Source of the DNA: Kiloniellales bacterium
Lineage (GTDB): Bacteria; Pseudomonadota; Alphaproteobacteria; Kiloniellales; JAKSBE01
DNA: 13,761 bases
Direction: 5' to 3'
Assembly (NCBI GenBank): GCA_030067055.1
Contig: JASJAL010000258.1
Coordinates: 1-13,761, forward strand
Below the pieces are notes generated by a model, which searched no databases, was not told the DNA's origin, and saw nothing but the letters and a program-made list of their open reading frames with translations. This document shows positions 1 through 7,784 of the stretch, piece after piece (positions within the stretch are counted from its first letter, which is position 1; each line of letters begins with the position of its first letter). The position numbers and the translations under genes were made by a program.

Positions 1-46
1 CGTCCTGTCGATCATGACCAATCCGCGGCTGATGCATCCGAAGTAG
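1..46 (+). CDS. C-terminal end of an upstream gene, probably the OppB/DppB-like ABC permease (partial)
   Basis: The reading frame starting at base 2 runs without a stop to TAG at 44-46 and encodes a short tail ending NPRLMHPK. It stops 16 bp before the next permease gene, and a purine-rich ribosome-binding region (aggggagggg) fills the gap. In peptide/nickel ABC operons the gene before the OppC/DppC permease is almost always the OppB/DppB permease, whose last residues typically lie just after a conserved 'D/N-P-R' motif, and this fits what is visible. Only about 14 codons are in the window, so the family call rests on gene order and the NPR tail. Confidence 0.55.
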   Translation, partial: VLSIMTNPRLMHPK

Positions 47-62
47 GGGAGGGGCGAGAGCC

Positions 63-899
63 GTGGCCGTCGCCGTCGCCAGACTCCTCAGGAAATCGCC
101 CTGGAGCGCCCGCTTCGGGCTTCTGGTGATCGTCAGTTACGTCTTCGTCGCCGTCTTCGCACCGCTGCTCACGCCCTACGGCGAATCCGAGATCGTCGGT
201 TACGAGTTCGAGCCTTGGGGCGAGAATTTCATCCTCGGCACCGACAACCTCGGCCGCGACATGATGACCCGGCTGGTCTACGGCGCGCGCAACACCATCG
301 GCATCGCGCTCGCGACCACCTGCCTCGCCTTCTTCCTCGGCGCCCTGTTCGGGTTTCTGGCGGCGGCGGTCGGCGGCTGGGCCGACCAGCTGCTGGGCCG
401 GATCGTCGACGTCCTGATGGCGATCCCGCCGCTGATCTTCGCGCTGCTCATCCTGACCATCGTCGGCACCTCGGTTCCGGCGCTGATCATCGTCATCGGG
501 GTCCTGGATTCGACCCGGGTCTTCCGCCTGGCCCGGGCGGTGGCCATGAACGTGGTGGTCATGGACTTCGTCGAGGTCGCACGGCTGCGCGGCGAGGGGC
601 TCTGGTGGGTCATCTCGCGCGAGGTCTTGCCCAACACCCTGGCGCCCCTGGTCGCCGAGTTCGGCTTGCGCTTCTGCTTCGTCTTCCTCTTCATCAGCGC
701 CCTCAGCTTCCTCGGCCTGGGCATCCAGCCGCCGACCTCGGACTGGGGCTCCATGGTGCGTGACAACGCGACCCTGATCACCTTCGGCGACATCACGCCG
801 CTGCTGCCGGCCGGCGCCATCGCCCTCTTGACCGTCGGCGTCAACTTCGTCGTCGACTGGTTCCTTCAACTGACCAGCGGGTTGCGCGATGACCAGTGA
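63..899 (+). CDS. Peptide/nickel-type ABC transporter permease (OppC/DppC family)
   Basis: This is an inner-membrane permease of 278 residues, the usual length for the DppC/OppC/NikC family. It forms half of the channel through which an oligopeptide or similar solute is imported. An N-terminal hydrophobic helix (about residues 18-38) leads into a periplasmic loop holding the family's 'LGTDNLGRDM' motif, followed by the binding-protein-dependent transport domain with about five more membrane segments. The cytoplasmic EAA coupling loop starts near E171 (EVARLRGEG...LPNTLAPL), and 'SFLGLGIQPP...WGSM' near the end is characteristic. The start is GTG at 63, preceded by a strong purine-rich ribosome-binding site; no better in-frame start is seen. 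The 3' end overlaps the ATPase gene by 11 bp (ATGACCAGTGA), implying translational coupling. The substrate cannot be read from the sequence, and the binding protein lies outside the window. Confidence 0.93.
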   Translation: MAVAVARLLRKSPWSARFGLLVIVSYVFVAVFAPLLTPYGESEIVGYEFEPWGENFILGTDNLGRDMMTRLVYGARNTIGIALATTCLAFFLGALFGFLAAAVGGWADQLLGRIVDVLMAIPPLIFALLILTIVGTSVPALIIVIGVLDSTRVFRLARAVAMNVVVMDFVEVARLRGEGLWWVISREVLPNTLAPLVAEFGLRFCFVFLFISALSFLGLGIQPPTSDWGSMVRDNATLITFGDITPLLPAGAIALLTVGVNFVVDWFLQLTSGLRDDQ

Positions 900-2535
900 G
901 ACCGGTAAGCGCGCCAAAGGCGAGGTCCTCCTCGAGATGCGCGGCCTGCGCATCGAGGGCCAGGCCGACGAGCGGTGGCAGGAGATCGTGCACGGTGTCG
1001 ACGTCGTGCTGCGCCGGGGCGAGGTCTTGGGCCTGATCGGTGAGTCCGGCGCCGGCAAGTCGACCATCGGCATTGCCTCCATGGGCTTCGCCCGGCCCGG
1101 CTGCCGCATCACCGGGGGCACGATCCTCTTCGACGGCATCGATCTGATGGCCGCCTCGGAGGAGACCAAGCGCCGGCTGCGCGGTGCGCGCATCGCGTAC
1201 GTCGCCCAAAGCGCCGCGGCCTCCTTCAATCCGGCGCACAAGCTGATCGACCAGTTCACCGAGACCCCGGTCCAGCACGGCGTCAAGGGTAAAGCCGAGG
1301 CAGAGGCCGACGCCGTGGACCTCTACCGGCGGCTCCAGCTGCCGGATCCGGACAACATCGGCTTCCGCTATCCGCACCAGGTCTCGGGCGGCCAGCTGCA
1401 GCGGGCGATGACCGCCATGGCCATGGCTTGCCGGCCGGACCTGATCATCTTCGACGAGCCGACCACCGCGCTCGACGTGACCACCCAGATCGAGGTCTTG
1501 GCCGCGATCAAGGACGTGGTGCGCCAGTTCAACACGGCCGCGATCTACATCACCCATGACCTCGCCGTGGTCGCTCAGATGGCCGACCGGATCATGGTCC
1601 TGCGCTACGGGGACCTGATCGAGGAGGGCCGGGCCCGCGACATGCTGGCTGCGCCGAAGCAAGACTACACCCGCCAGCTGCTGGCCGTGCGCTCCTTCCG
1701 CAAGGAGGCCGAGATGGCGCCGGCCCAGCCGACGCCGCTGCTCGCGGTCGAGAGCGTCTCGGCCAGCTATGCCGGTCAGATCATGGTCCTGCGCAACATC
1801 GACCTGGAGATCCACAAGGGCCGGACGGTCGCCGTGGTCGGCGAGTCCGGCAGCGGCAAGTCGACCCTGGCCCGGGCGATCACCGGCCTGCTGCCGCCGC
1901 TCGAGGGCCGCGTCCTGTTCCAGGGCGAGGCGTTGCCGCCCGCCCTGGCCCAGCGCAGCCGGGACCAGCTGCGCCGCCTGCAGATGATTTATCAGATGCC
2001 GGATACCGCGCTGAACCCGCGCCAGCGGGTCCGCGAGGTCATCGGCCGGCCGCTGGCCTTCTATCTGGACATGAACGGCCGCGCCCGGGAGGAGCGGATC
2101 CGCGAGTTGCTGCGCCTGATCGAGCTGGAGCCCGACGATTTCATCGACCGCTATCCGGGCGAGCTCTCGGGCGGCCAGAAGCAGCGCATCTGCATTGCCC
2201 GCGCGCTCGCCGCCGAGCCCGAGCTGATCATCTGCGACGAGGTGACCTCGGCCCTCGACCAGCTGGTCGCCGAGGAGATCCTGAAGCTGCTGCAGCGCCT
2301 GCAGGACGACCTCAAGGTCTCCTACATGTTCATCACCCACGACCTGGCGACCGTGAAGGCGATCTCGGACGAGATCGTGGTCATGCTCCAGGGCGAGATC
2401 GTCGAGCAGGGCCGCAAGGACGAGGTCCTCGCCCCGCCGCACCACGAATACACCGACCTGCTCCTCTCCTCGGTCCCCGAAATGGACCCCGACTGGCTCG
2501 ACGACTTGCTGGAGCGTCGGCGCGCGGCGCAGTGA
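889..2535 (+). CDS. Fused double ATP-binding protein of a peptide-type ABC transporter (DppD-DppF/YejF/GsiA-like)
   Basis: This cytoplasmic protein of 548 residues carries two complete ABC ATPase domains in one chain and would power the permeases encoded just upstream. Domain 1 has Walker [10 protein letters not shown] (51-59), signature VSGGQLQR (165-172), Walker B LIIFDEP (185-191) and switch histidine H223. Domain 2 has Walker [10 protein letters not shown] (318-326), signature LSGGQKQR (426-433), Walker [13 protein letters not shown] (446-457) and H484. Both ATP sites look catalytically intact. Most Opp/Dpp systems use two separate ATPase genes; the fused form is known from YejF and GsiA. 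The start ATG at 889 lies inside the permease gene. The gene is last in its operon and converges on the response-regulator gene 109 bp away. A substrate such as peptides, glutathione, microcin or nickel cannot be told apart here. Confidence 0.95.
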   Translation: MTSETGKRAKGEVLLEMRGLRIEGQADERWQEIVHGVDVVLRRGEVLGLIGESGAGKSTIGIASMGFARPGCRITGGTILFDGIDLMAASEETKRRLRGARIAYVAQSAAASFNPAHKLIDQFTETPVQHGVKGKAEAEADAVDLYRRLQLPDPDNIGFRYPHQVSGGQLQRAMTAMAMACRPDLIIFDEPTTALDVTTQIEVLAAIKDVVRQFNTAAIYITHDLAVVAQMADRIMVLRYGDLIEEGRARDMLAAPKQDYTRQLLAVRSFRKEAEMAPAQPTPLLAVESVSASYAGQIMVLRNIDLEIHKGRTVAVVGESGSGKSTLARAITGLLPPLEGRVLFQGEALPPALAQRSRDQLRRLQMIYQMPDTALNPRQRVREVIGRPLAFYLDMNGRAREERIRELLRLIELEPDDFIDRYPGELSGGQKQRICIARALAAEPELIICDEVTSALDQLVAEEILKLLQRLQDDLKVSYMFITHDLATVKAISDEIVVMLQGEIVEQGRKDEVLAPPHHEYTDLLLSSVPEMDPDWLDDLLERRRAAQ

Positions 2536-2644
2536 GGCGCTGGGCGTGGATGTGTGCCAACCATTCAGACGCTGGGCCTCACCCACTGCTTTGGTGGCGA
2601 GGAGAACCGCCGGGCCGACTGCCGAAGGCCGATTTCCGTTCCGG

Positions 2645-4093
2645 CTATTCCGGGTCTGGCCCCGCCCAGTGCTTCAGTTTGCGGTACACGGTTGCCGGCG
2701 AGATGCCGAGGAAGACGGCGGCCTTCTTCACGTCGCCGCCGCAGAGTTCGATGGCTCCTTCGATCGTGTCCCGCTCGACCTCGTGGATCGGCCGGATCAG
2801 TTCCGCGAGCCGGCCGAGGTCGTGATCCGATCGAGCCTCGCCGGGCGAGTCCGGCGTTGTAACGCGTTCTGAAGCTCCTGGGGTCGAGGTGCCGGCGCCC
2901 GGGCCTGGCGCCGCGGCGCTGAGGGTCTCCGGCAGCATGTTCGGCGTGACCGTCTCGCCGTCGTGAAAGACCGCGGCGTGCCGGAGCACGTTCTGCAGCT
3001 CCCGCACGTTGCCCGGCCAGGCATAGTCCCGGAACAAGACCTCGGTCTCGGGTGCCAGGCTCACGAAGCGCTTGTCTTCCTCACGGCCGTAGCTTTGCAG
3101 CAGCTGCCGCGCGATCTCGACGGCGTCGTCGCCGCGCTCGCGCAGCGGCGGCAGGCGGATCGGGATCACGTGCAGCCGGTAGTAGAGGTCTTCGCGGAAG
3201 CGGCCCGCCTCAACTTCCTTCAAGGGCTGGCGGTTGGTCGCGCAGACGAAGCGGACGTCGACCTGTCTGGTCTTGTTGCTGCCGACCTTCATGAAGGTCC
3301 CGGACTGGACGAAGCGTAGGAGCTTCGACTGCAGCTGCGGGTCCATCTCGCAGATCTCGTCGAGGAAGAGCGTCCCGCCGTCGGCGAGGCCGACCGCGCC
3401 GCTGCGTTCGGAGGTCGCTCCGGTGAAGGCACCCTTGACGTGTCCGAAGATCTCGCTTTCCACCAGGTCCTTGGGGATCGCCGCGCAGTTCAAGGCGATG
3501 AAGGGGCCCTTGCCGCGCCGGCTCAGGCGATGGACGGCCTCCGCGCAAAGCTCCTTGCCGGTTCCGCTCTCGCCGGTGATGAAGACCGGGACCTCGCTGC
3601 TCGCCGCGCTCTCGATGCTGCGGTATACGGCCTGCATGGCGAGGCTCGAGCCGATGAAGCCTTGGAATTCCTTACGGTCGATCTCCTCGCGATAGGCGTC
3701 GACCATCTCGGCGAGTTCCTGCTTCTCCAGCAGGTTCTTCAAGGTGACCTTCAGGCGCTGTCCGTCGAAGGGCTTCACGAGGAAGTCGCTGGCGCCCGCC
3801 CGCATGGCGGCGACCGCGGTATCGACCGAGCCGTGGGCGGTGATCACGATGACCGGGCAGGGCAGGGCCCTGGCGGTGACCCAGCGCAGGATCTCCATGC
3901 CGTCCATGTCCGGCAGCTTGAGGTCGAGCAGGACGGCGGCGGGGATCCAGCCTTCCAGGACCCCGAGGGCTTCGCCGCCGGTCTCGACATGGCGGACCGC
4001 GTAGTCCTCGCCGCGGAGGAACCCTTGATAGGTCCGCGCCAGGGCCGGGGTGTCTTCGACCAGGAGGATGTCGTATCTCGGCTTGGCGGGCAT
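2645..4093 (-). CDS. LuxO-like sigma-54-dependent response regulator (receiver / AAA+ / Fis-type HTH)
   Basis: This cytoplasmic transcription activator of 482 residues works with RNA polymerase holding sigma-54. The receiver domain (about 7-120) has the acid pocket E13/D14, phospho-acceptor D57, T85 and K107. The AAA+ domain has Walker A GESGTGKE (174-181), the sigma-54-contacting loop GAFTGA (221-226), Walker B GGTLFLDE (239-246) and an arginine-finger region RFREDLYYRL. A Fis-type helix-turn-helix lies near 440-476, after a Pro/Ala/Gly-rich linker. From memory of the family, the stretches around QGFIGSS, SAASS, FITGESGTGKE, CAAIPKDL and VRFVCATNR match Vibrio LuxO more closely than NtrC, AtoC or DctD; an alignment is needed to prove this. 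It starts 4 bp after the kinase stop, so the two are very likely co-translated partners. It is probably the activator at the sigma-54 promoters at 5390-5405 and 8827-8842. Confidence 0.93.
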   Translation of the reverse strand: MPAKPRYDILLVEDTPALARTYQGFLRGEDYAVRHVETGGEALGVLEGWIPAAVLLDLKLPDMDGMEILRWVTARALPCPVIVITAHGSVDTAVAAMRAGASDFLVKPFDGQRLKVTLKNLLEKQELAEMVDAYREEIDRKEFQGFIGSSLAMQAVYRSIESAASSEVPVFITGESGTGKELCAEAVHRLSRRGKGPFIALNCAAIPKDLVESEIFGHVKGAFTGATSERSGAVGLADGGTLFLDEICEMDPQLQSKLLRFVQSGTFMKVGSNKTRQVDVRFVCATNRQPLKEVEAGRFREDLYYRLHVIPIRLPPLRERGDDAVEIARQLLQSYGREEDKRFVSLAPETEVLFRDYAWPGNVRELQNVLRHAAVFHDGETVTPNMLPETLSAAAPGPGAGTSTPGASERVTTPDSPGEARSDHDLGRLAELIRPIHEVERDTIEGAIELCGGDVKKAAVFLGISPATVYRKLKHWAGPDPE

Positions 4094-4097
4094 CGGC

Positions 4098-5336
4098 TCA
4101 GGCCAGACGCGCGGCGGGAAAGCGCAGGCTCACCGTAGTGCCCGCGTTCGCCGCGCTCTCGATTTCCATGGTCCCGCCGTGCAGCTCGATCAGCGTCCGC
4201 ACCAAGTGCAGGCCGAGTCCGGTGCCCTGATGGCGGTCCGAACCGGGGCCGGAGACCTGAACGAAAGGCTTGGCGATCTCCTCCAGATCGTCGGGCGCGA
4301 TGCCGATACCGGTGTCGCGAACTCGCAGGATCAGATCTCCGCCATCGTCGAACGCGGTCGTAACGTCGACGCAGCCGCCGTCGGGCGTGAACTTTGCCGC
4401 ATTCGACAGGAGGTTGAGCAGCATCTGTTTGACCCGGCGCCGGTCTGCCAGCAGGACGGCGCGCGGCGGCGCGACCTCGGCCTGAAATTCCAGACCCTTG
4501 GCGCCGGGCAGGCCGGCGGCGATCTTGAGGCAGTCGTCGACGACATCGCAGAGCGGCACTTCCTCTTCGTCCAGATCCAGCTTGCCGGCTTCCGCCTTCG
4601 AAAGATCCAGGAGATCGTTAATCAGATCCAGCAGGTAGGTGCCGCAGTCCTGGATGTCGGCCAGGTAGGTCCCGACCTCGTCCGAGGTCAGGTTCGCGGT
4701 GTCCTGATCCCGCAGGATCTCGGCGTTGCCGATGATGACGTTCAGCGGTGTTCTCAGCTCATGGCTGATGTTGGCGAGGAAGGCGGATTTCGCGCGATTG
4801 GCCGCCTGCGCCCGGTCGGTCTGGCGCTGCAGCTCCTCCTGGGCCAGGGCGAGCAGGTTCCTCTGCTGGAGCACGCGCTGTTCGAGGTCCGCGATCTTCG
4901 TCGAATCCTGGAACAGAAGGGTGATGCCGGCGCCCGCTTGATCGGCGAAGGCGTTGACCGAATACACTCTGGCTTGAGCCTTCGAACCATTCCACCACGT
5001 GACGTTCGGCAGGAAGAAGGAGTCCTGCTCACCTCGGGACAGCTGGGCGAGCACATCTTCGTAGCCGACCAGGAAAGGTATGGCTTCGGCCGCGCCGCAG
5101 GCTTCGTCGACCCAGTCGACCAGGCGGCCAAAGCGCTTCGCCACCTTGCAGTCGCGATCGAGGAGCACGATCCCCAGGAGCCCCGACTCCATGAGATGGC
5201 GCATGGCGTGATCGCTCGGAAATTCGGGCTGGTCGATCATCTCGAAAGAGCGGACCGAGGGGTCAGTCGGACCCGGGTGCCCGAGGATTCGCCGCGGTGG
5301 CGCAAGCCCAATTGTTGCCCTCCATGTTCCGAACAC
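4098..5336 (-). CDS. Soluble PAS-type sensor histidine kinase, partner of the adjacent response regulator
   Basis: This 412-residue kinase has no membrane segment or signal peptide, so it is probably cytoplasmic and senses an internal or protein-borne signal. Order of parts: a weak PAS-like region (about 45-140), a coiled-coil linker (about 145-180), the HisKA dimerisation domain with the H-box SHELRTPLN and phospho-acceptor H192, and a HATPase domain with N-box (NLLSNAAKF), DTGIGI and GTGLGL motifs. There is no receiver or Hpt domain, so phosphate would pass directly to D57 of the regulator 4 bp downstream. The start shown is GTG at 5336, the most upstream one available. An ATG at 5238-5240 would drop 32 poorly conserved-looking residues and may be the true start, since neither has a strong ribosome-binding site. 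A sigma-54 promoter at 5390-5405 would start transcription about 45 nt before the GTG and so fits either start. Confidence 0.92.
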   Translation of the reverse strand: MFGTWRATIGLAPPRRILGHPGPTDPSVRSFEMIDQPEFPSDHAMRHLMESGLLGIVLLDRDCKVAKRFGRLVDWVDEACGAAEAIPFLVGYEDVLAQLSRGEQDSFFLPNVTWWNGSKAQARVYSVNAFADQAGAGITLLFQDSTKIADLEQRVLQQRNLLALAQEELQRQTDRAQAANRAKSAFLANISHELRTPLNVIIGNAEILRDQDTANLTSDEVGTYLADIQDCGTYLLDLINDLLDLSKAEAGKLDLDEEEVPLCDVVDDCLKIAAGLPGAKGLEFQAEVAPPRAVLLADRRRVKQMLLNLLSNAAKFTPDGGCVDVTTAFDDGGDLILRVRDTGIGIAPDDLEEIAKPFVQVSGPGSDRHQGTGLGLHLVRTLIELHGGTMEIESAANAGTTVSLRFPAARLA

Positions 5337-5361
5337 CTTCGGTCACCCAAGATCGAGAAAC

Positions 5362-5374
5362 GCAGACTGTCTGC
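5362..5374. promoter_or_regulatory. 13-bp perfect palindrome in the leader of the kinase gene (possible operator)
   Basis: GCAGACTGTCTGC has two 6-bp arms around one central base. It falls just downstream of the start site predicted from the sigma-54 promoter at 5390-5405, at about +5 to +17 of the leader. Its symmetry and position fit a protein-binding site for a repressor or for the regulator itself, but it could also be chance. I found no identical second copy near the other sigma-54 promoter. Confidence 0.35.
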
Positions 5375-5389
5375 AAGGTATGGGCAATG

Positions 5390-5405
5390 TGCAAAATACG
5401 GGCCA
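5390..5405 (-). promoter_or_regulatory. Sigma-54 (RpoN) -24/-12 promoter upstream of the kinase-regulator pair
   Basis: Read on the minus strand the site is TGGCCCG-TATT-TTGCA, compared with the consensus TGGCACG-N4-TTGC(A/T). The invariant GG (5404-5403) and GC (5392-5391) are separated by exactly 10 bp, and only one base of the consensus differs. Transcription would start near 5379-5380, in the 77-bp gap between the GTPase stop and the kinase GTG. Because the second gene of this unit encodes a sigma-54 activator, the site implies positive autoregulation. Confidence 0.65.
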
Positions 5406-5413
5406 ATCGCGTT

Positions 5414-5935
5414 TCAGGTCCCCAGCTGCAGGATGCGTTGCCCGAGCGCGCGGAAGATCTCTGGCACGGCCTCGCCCGTCTTGGCCGAGGTGGAGAAAGC
5501 CGGGGCGCCGAACTCTTCGACCAGGCGTGCCTGCGGCGGAGCGTGGGGGTCTCCCTCCAGGAGGTCGATCTTGTTGGCGGCGAAGGCGAGGGGGCGCCCG
5601 GGGCATACGTCGAGGAAGGCCTTGGCGTGGGCCTCCATGTCGGAAAGGGTCTTGTCCCGGGTGACGTCGCCGACCACCAGGGCCCCGGCCGAGCCCTGAA
5701 GATAGGTCCTCTGCAGGTCGGCGTTGTGATGGTTGCCTTCTATGTCCCAGATGATGAGGTTGATGCTGCCGGTACCGTCTCCCGGGCCGAGCTCGGGCTC
5801 GACGTACTTGTAGACGTTCACGCCGAGCGTCGCCTGATAGTCCGGCGAGAACTGGTTCAGCACGTAGCGGCGCACGAGGGACGTCTTGCCGACCGCCAGG
5901 TCGCCGAGGATCGAAATCTTCTTATTGCTGGCCAT
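5414..5935 (-). CDS. Ras/Rab-like small GTPase
   Basis: This is a single-domain small GTPase of 173 residues, resembling eukaryotic Rab and bacterial MglA-type proteins rather than translation or Era-type GTPases. Motifs: P-loop GDLAVGKTS (11-19), switch I threonine T36 in YQATLG, G3 WDIEG (63-67), G4 NKID (121-124) and G5 TSAKTG (149-154). The position equivalent to the catalytic glutamine of Ras/Rab (DxxGQ) is asparagine (N68), which may slow intrinsic hydrolysis. There are no C-terminal cysteines for lipid attachment. The chosen ATG (5933-5935) lies within the last 14 nt of the upstream OmpA-type gene, without its own ribosome-binding site, so translation is probably coupled. The longer frame back to 6022 would add an Arg/Ser-rich stretch and is unlikely. 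Its neighbour's roadblock/longin-like domain is the obvious candidate regulator or scaffold (inference). Confidence 0.9.
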   Translation of the reverse strand: MASNKKISILGDLAVGKTSLVRRYVLNQFSPDYQATLGVNVYKYVEPELGPGDGTGSINLIIWDIEGNHHNADLQRTYLQGSAGALVVGDVTRDKTLSDMEAHAKAFLDVCPGRPLAFAANKIDLLEGDPHAPPQARLVEEFGAPAFSTSAKTGEAVPEIFRALGQRILQLGT

Positions 5936-7784
5936 TCGTGCGCGGCGGCTTCCCGGACAACACGATCTCGAACTCGACCCGACGGTTGCCGCCGTCCGGG
6001 CCCGTGGTCGAGGTGAGCGCACGTTCGGGCCCTCGACCCACTGCTAGCAGCCGCTCCGGGGCCACCTCCAGGGCGGCAAGCCTGGACGAGACCGCTTCGG
6101 CCCGCGACAGGGACAGAATCCGGTTCTCCTCCCTGGTGCCGATCCGGTCCGAATAGCCGACCACCCTCAGGGAGACCTCCGCCGGCGAGCCGGCCAAGAG
6201 GTCGGCGAGCGCGCGCAGCTTGGTGTCGGCATTGCTGGGCGATTTGAACTCGGCATCACGCGTGAAGAAGATCGCGTGCTCTTCGGTCCAGCGTTGCAGG
6301 CGATCGAGCGACGACGGCTCCGGGCTTTCGAGGCCCTGGAGCCGGTTGTCGACCAGCGCCAGGTCGTCGTTCACCTTGCGGTCCAGCCCGTCGATCGATT
6401 TCTCCAAGCTGCCCGCCATGCCTTCCAGGTTGACGAACTGCTGTTCCAGCCGCTTCATCTGCGAGCCGAGATCGCCGGAGACGCTGCTGACCGAGTTTCC
6501 GACCTGGCCCGTCAGGTCTTCGAGGCCGGCCAGCCTTTCCGTGAGCTCGTCGAGCGAAGTGCGGAGCCCGGATTGCCGTTCCGCTATTTGTTCGACCTCG
6601 CCGCGGGGCAGCAATCGCACCGTGATTTCGCTCGGCACCTCGGGCAAAGCCTGCGCCAAGGCCTGGGCCACTCGCTCCTTCGCCGCCGCGTCGGGCAGCA
6701 GGCCTGAGACCTCGACGCGGTGGGCTTCGCTGTCGTAGCGAACGTCGATCGGATATCCGGCGACCACGGAGTCCTGCGCGACGGCGTTGCTTGCCATCTC
6801 CTGGATCCCGGCCGCCCGGTATGACTGGAACACGCCGTATCCGGCCCAGGCCAGCAAGATCGCCGCGGCCGCCGCCAGCACGACGAGCCCCTTGCGGGAG
6901 GGCGCTTTGATCGGGCTCTCGGTCGCTTCGTCCAGGGATTGCAGCCGCTGCTGAAGATCGGCGATCAGCGCCGGCCGTTCCGGATCGGGCAAGCTGCCGT
7001 CGGATCTGCCGATCGGCTCTCCCCAGCGATCGATCAGGTCGCAGAACACCTCCTCCAGCCGTGCCCGGAACTGCCTGGGCGGCGGTCCGCTGGCCTTCAC
7101 GGCCAGGATCACGGCGGGAGAGCTGCGCAGAAAGACCTCGGAGTCTGCGAAGCCGATCGTCCGCAGCTCCCCGCTTTCCGCCGCCCCCATGGCGTCGCGC
7201 GCGAAGGCCATGATCGCCGTCAGCATGCCACTGATCAGGTCGCTATCGATCCTGCCCTCAGCCTCCTCGGCCTCGCCCGCGTGGGCGACGAGCAGACCCG
7301 TGCCCTTGTGGATCACCAGGACCTCTTCGATCTCGAAGGGCGGGTTTCGCTCCAGCAGGATCTCGGCTTCCGACCGGCCGGTCATGCGGGCCTTCAGGCG
7401 CACCTGCCAGCGTTCGGCGGAGAGGCTGTCGTCGATCTTGCGATTGATCTTTTCCAGCAACTCCTGGAAGGCGTTGCGCACGGCCGCCGCGACCAGGCGG
7501 CCGGTGATCGGATAAAGCGCATCCACCATCATGTCGCGGGAGTTGCGGATTTCCTCGCGCATCGCCGCGACGACGAGGGGCGCCATGGTTCGGGCCAGGC
7601 GGTCGTGATCCCGAACGCCCGCCTCACGCAGGACCTCGACGATGATCCGGCTGACGCTGGTCGAAAGCGCGGGATCGTCGCCGACGCGCGTTTCCAGTTG
7701 ATCGAATCGCGCGCGAAGCGTTTCGAGTAGTTCGAGTTCGTCCGAAAGAAGAAGTCGTTTGATTTCTTCTTCAGGCTTTTGCAT
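5922..7784 (-). CDS. Transmembrane OmpA/MotB-type peptidoglycan-binding protein with large cytoplasmic domain
   Basis: This 620-residue protein has a composite plan. Residues 1-150 are mainly charged helices. Residues about 150-260 (LVIHKGTGLLVAH ... DSDLISGMLTAI) look like a roadblock/longin-type fold (my pattern judgement, unproven). One hydrophobic helix lies at about 297-318. A region resembling a BON domain follows (about 325-395), then a predicted coiled coil (about 400-480) and a C-terminal OmpA domain (about 495-610). The OmpA domain keeps the two residues that bind diaminopimelate, D546 (GYSDRIG) and R561 (LSLSRAEAV), 15 apart as usual. The expected topology is N-terminus in the cytoplasm and C-terminus in the periplasm on the cell wall. 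The start ATG at 7782-7784 is preceded by AAGG and overlaps the upstream stop by 14 nt; the longer frame to 7847 was rejected. It could transmit wall or envelope state to the GTPase encoded next. Confidence 0.88.
   Translation of the reverse strand: MQKPEEEIKRLLLSDELELLETLRARFDQLETRVGDDPALSTSVSRIIVEVLREAGVRDHDRLARTMAPLVVAAMREEIRNSRDMMVDALYPITGRLVAAAVRNAFQELLEKINRKIDDSLSAERWQVRLKARMTGRSEAEILLERNPPFEIEEVLVIHKGTGLLVAHAGEAEEAEGRIDSDLISGMLTAIMAFARDAMGAAESGELRTIGFADSEVFLRSSPAVILAVKASGPPPRQFRARLEEVFCDLIDRWGEPIGRSDGSLPDPERPALIADLQQRLQSLDEATESPIKAPSRKGLVVLAAAAAILLAWAGYGVFQSYRAAGIQEMASNAVAQDSVVAGYPIDVRYDSEAHRVEVSGLLPDAAAKERVAQALAQALPEVPSEITVRLLPRGEVEQIAERQSGLRTSLDELTERLAGLEDLTGQVGNSVSSVSGDLGSQMKRLEQQFVNLEGMAGSLEKSIDGLDRKVNDDLALVDNRLQGLESPEPSSLDRLQRWTEEHAIFFTRDAEFKSPSNADTKLRALADLLAGSPAEVSLRVVGYSDRIGTREENRILSLSRAEAVSSRLAALEVAPERLLAVGRGPERALTSTTGPDGGNRRVEFEIVLSGKPPRTNGQQ

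Noticed and set aside
12..1286. 424-codon minus-strand open frame opposite the permease and ATPase
   Set aside because: Its protein is dominated by Asp/Glu/Gln/Arg runs from antisense of coding DNA, and the opposite strand encodes a clear permease.
841..2586. 581-codon open frame on the minus strand opposite the double ATPase gene
   Set aside because: It is antisense to a gene with complete ABC motifs, is rich in Arg/Gly/Asp/Leu low-complexity sequence, and has no recognisable domain. Such frames are common in GC-rich DNA.
2536..2644. Imperfect hairpin (CCTC...CCAC / GTGG..GAGG near 2577-2602) as a shared terminator of the converging genes
   Set aside because: The stem has several mismatches and no T-run on either strand.
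5455..5475. TGGCACGGCCTCG, a possible plus-strand sigma-54 -24 element inside the GTPase gene
   Set aside because: The -24 half is good but there is no GC at the -12 position with 10-bp spacing, and no gene lies downstream on that strand.
4050..5699. 549-codon plus-strand open frame opposite the kinase
   Set aside because: The minus strand carries a complete histidine kinase; this frame has no motif and spans two real genes and their promoter.
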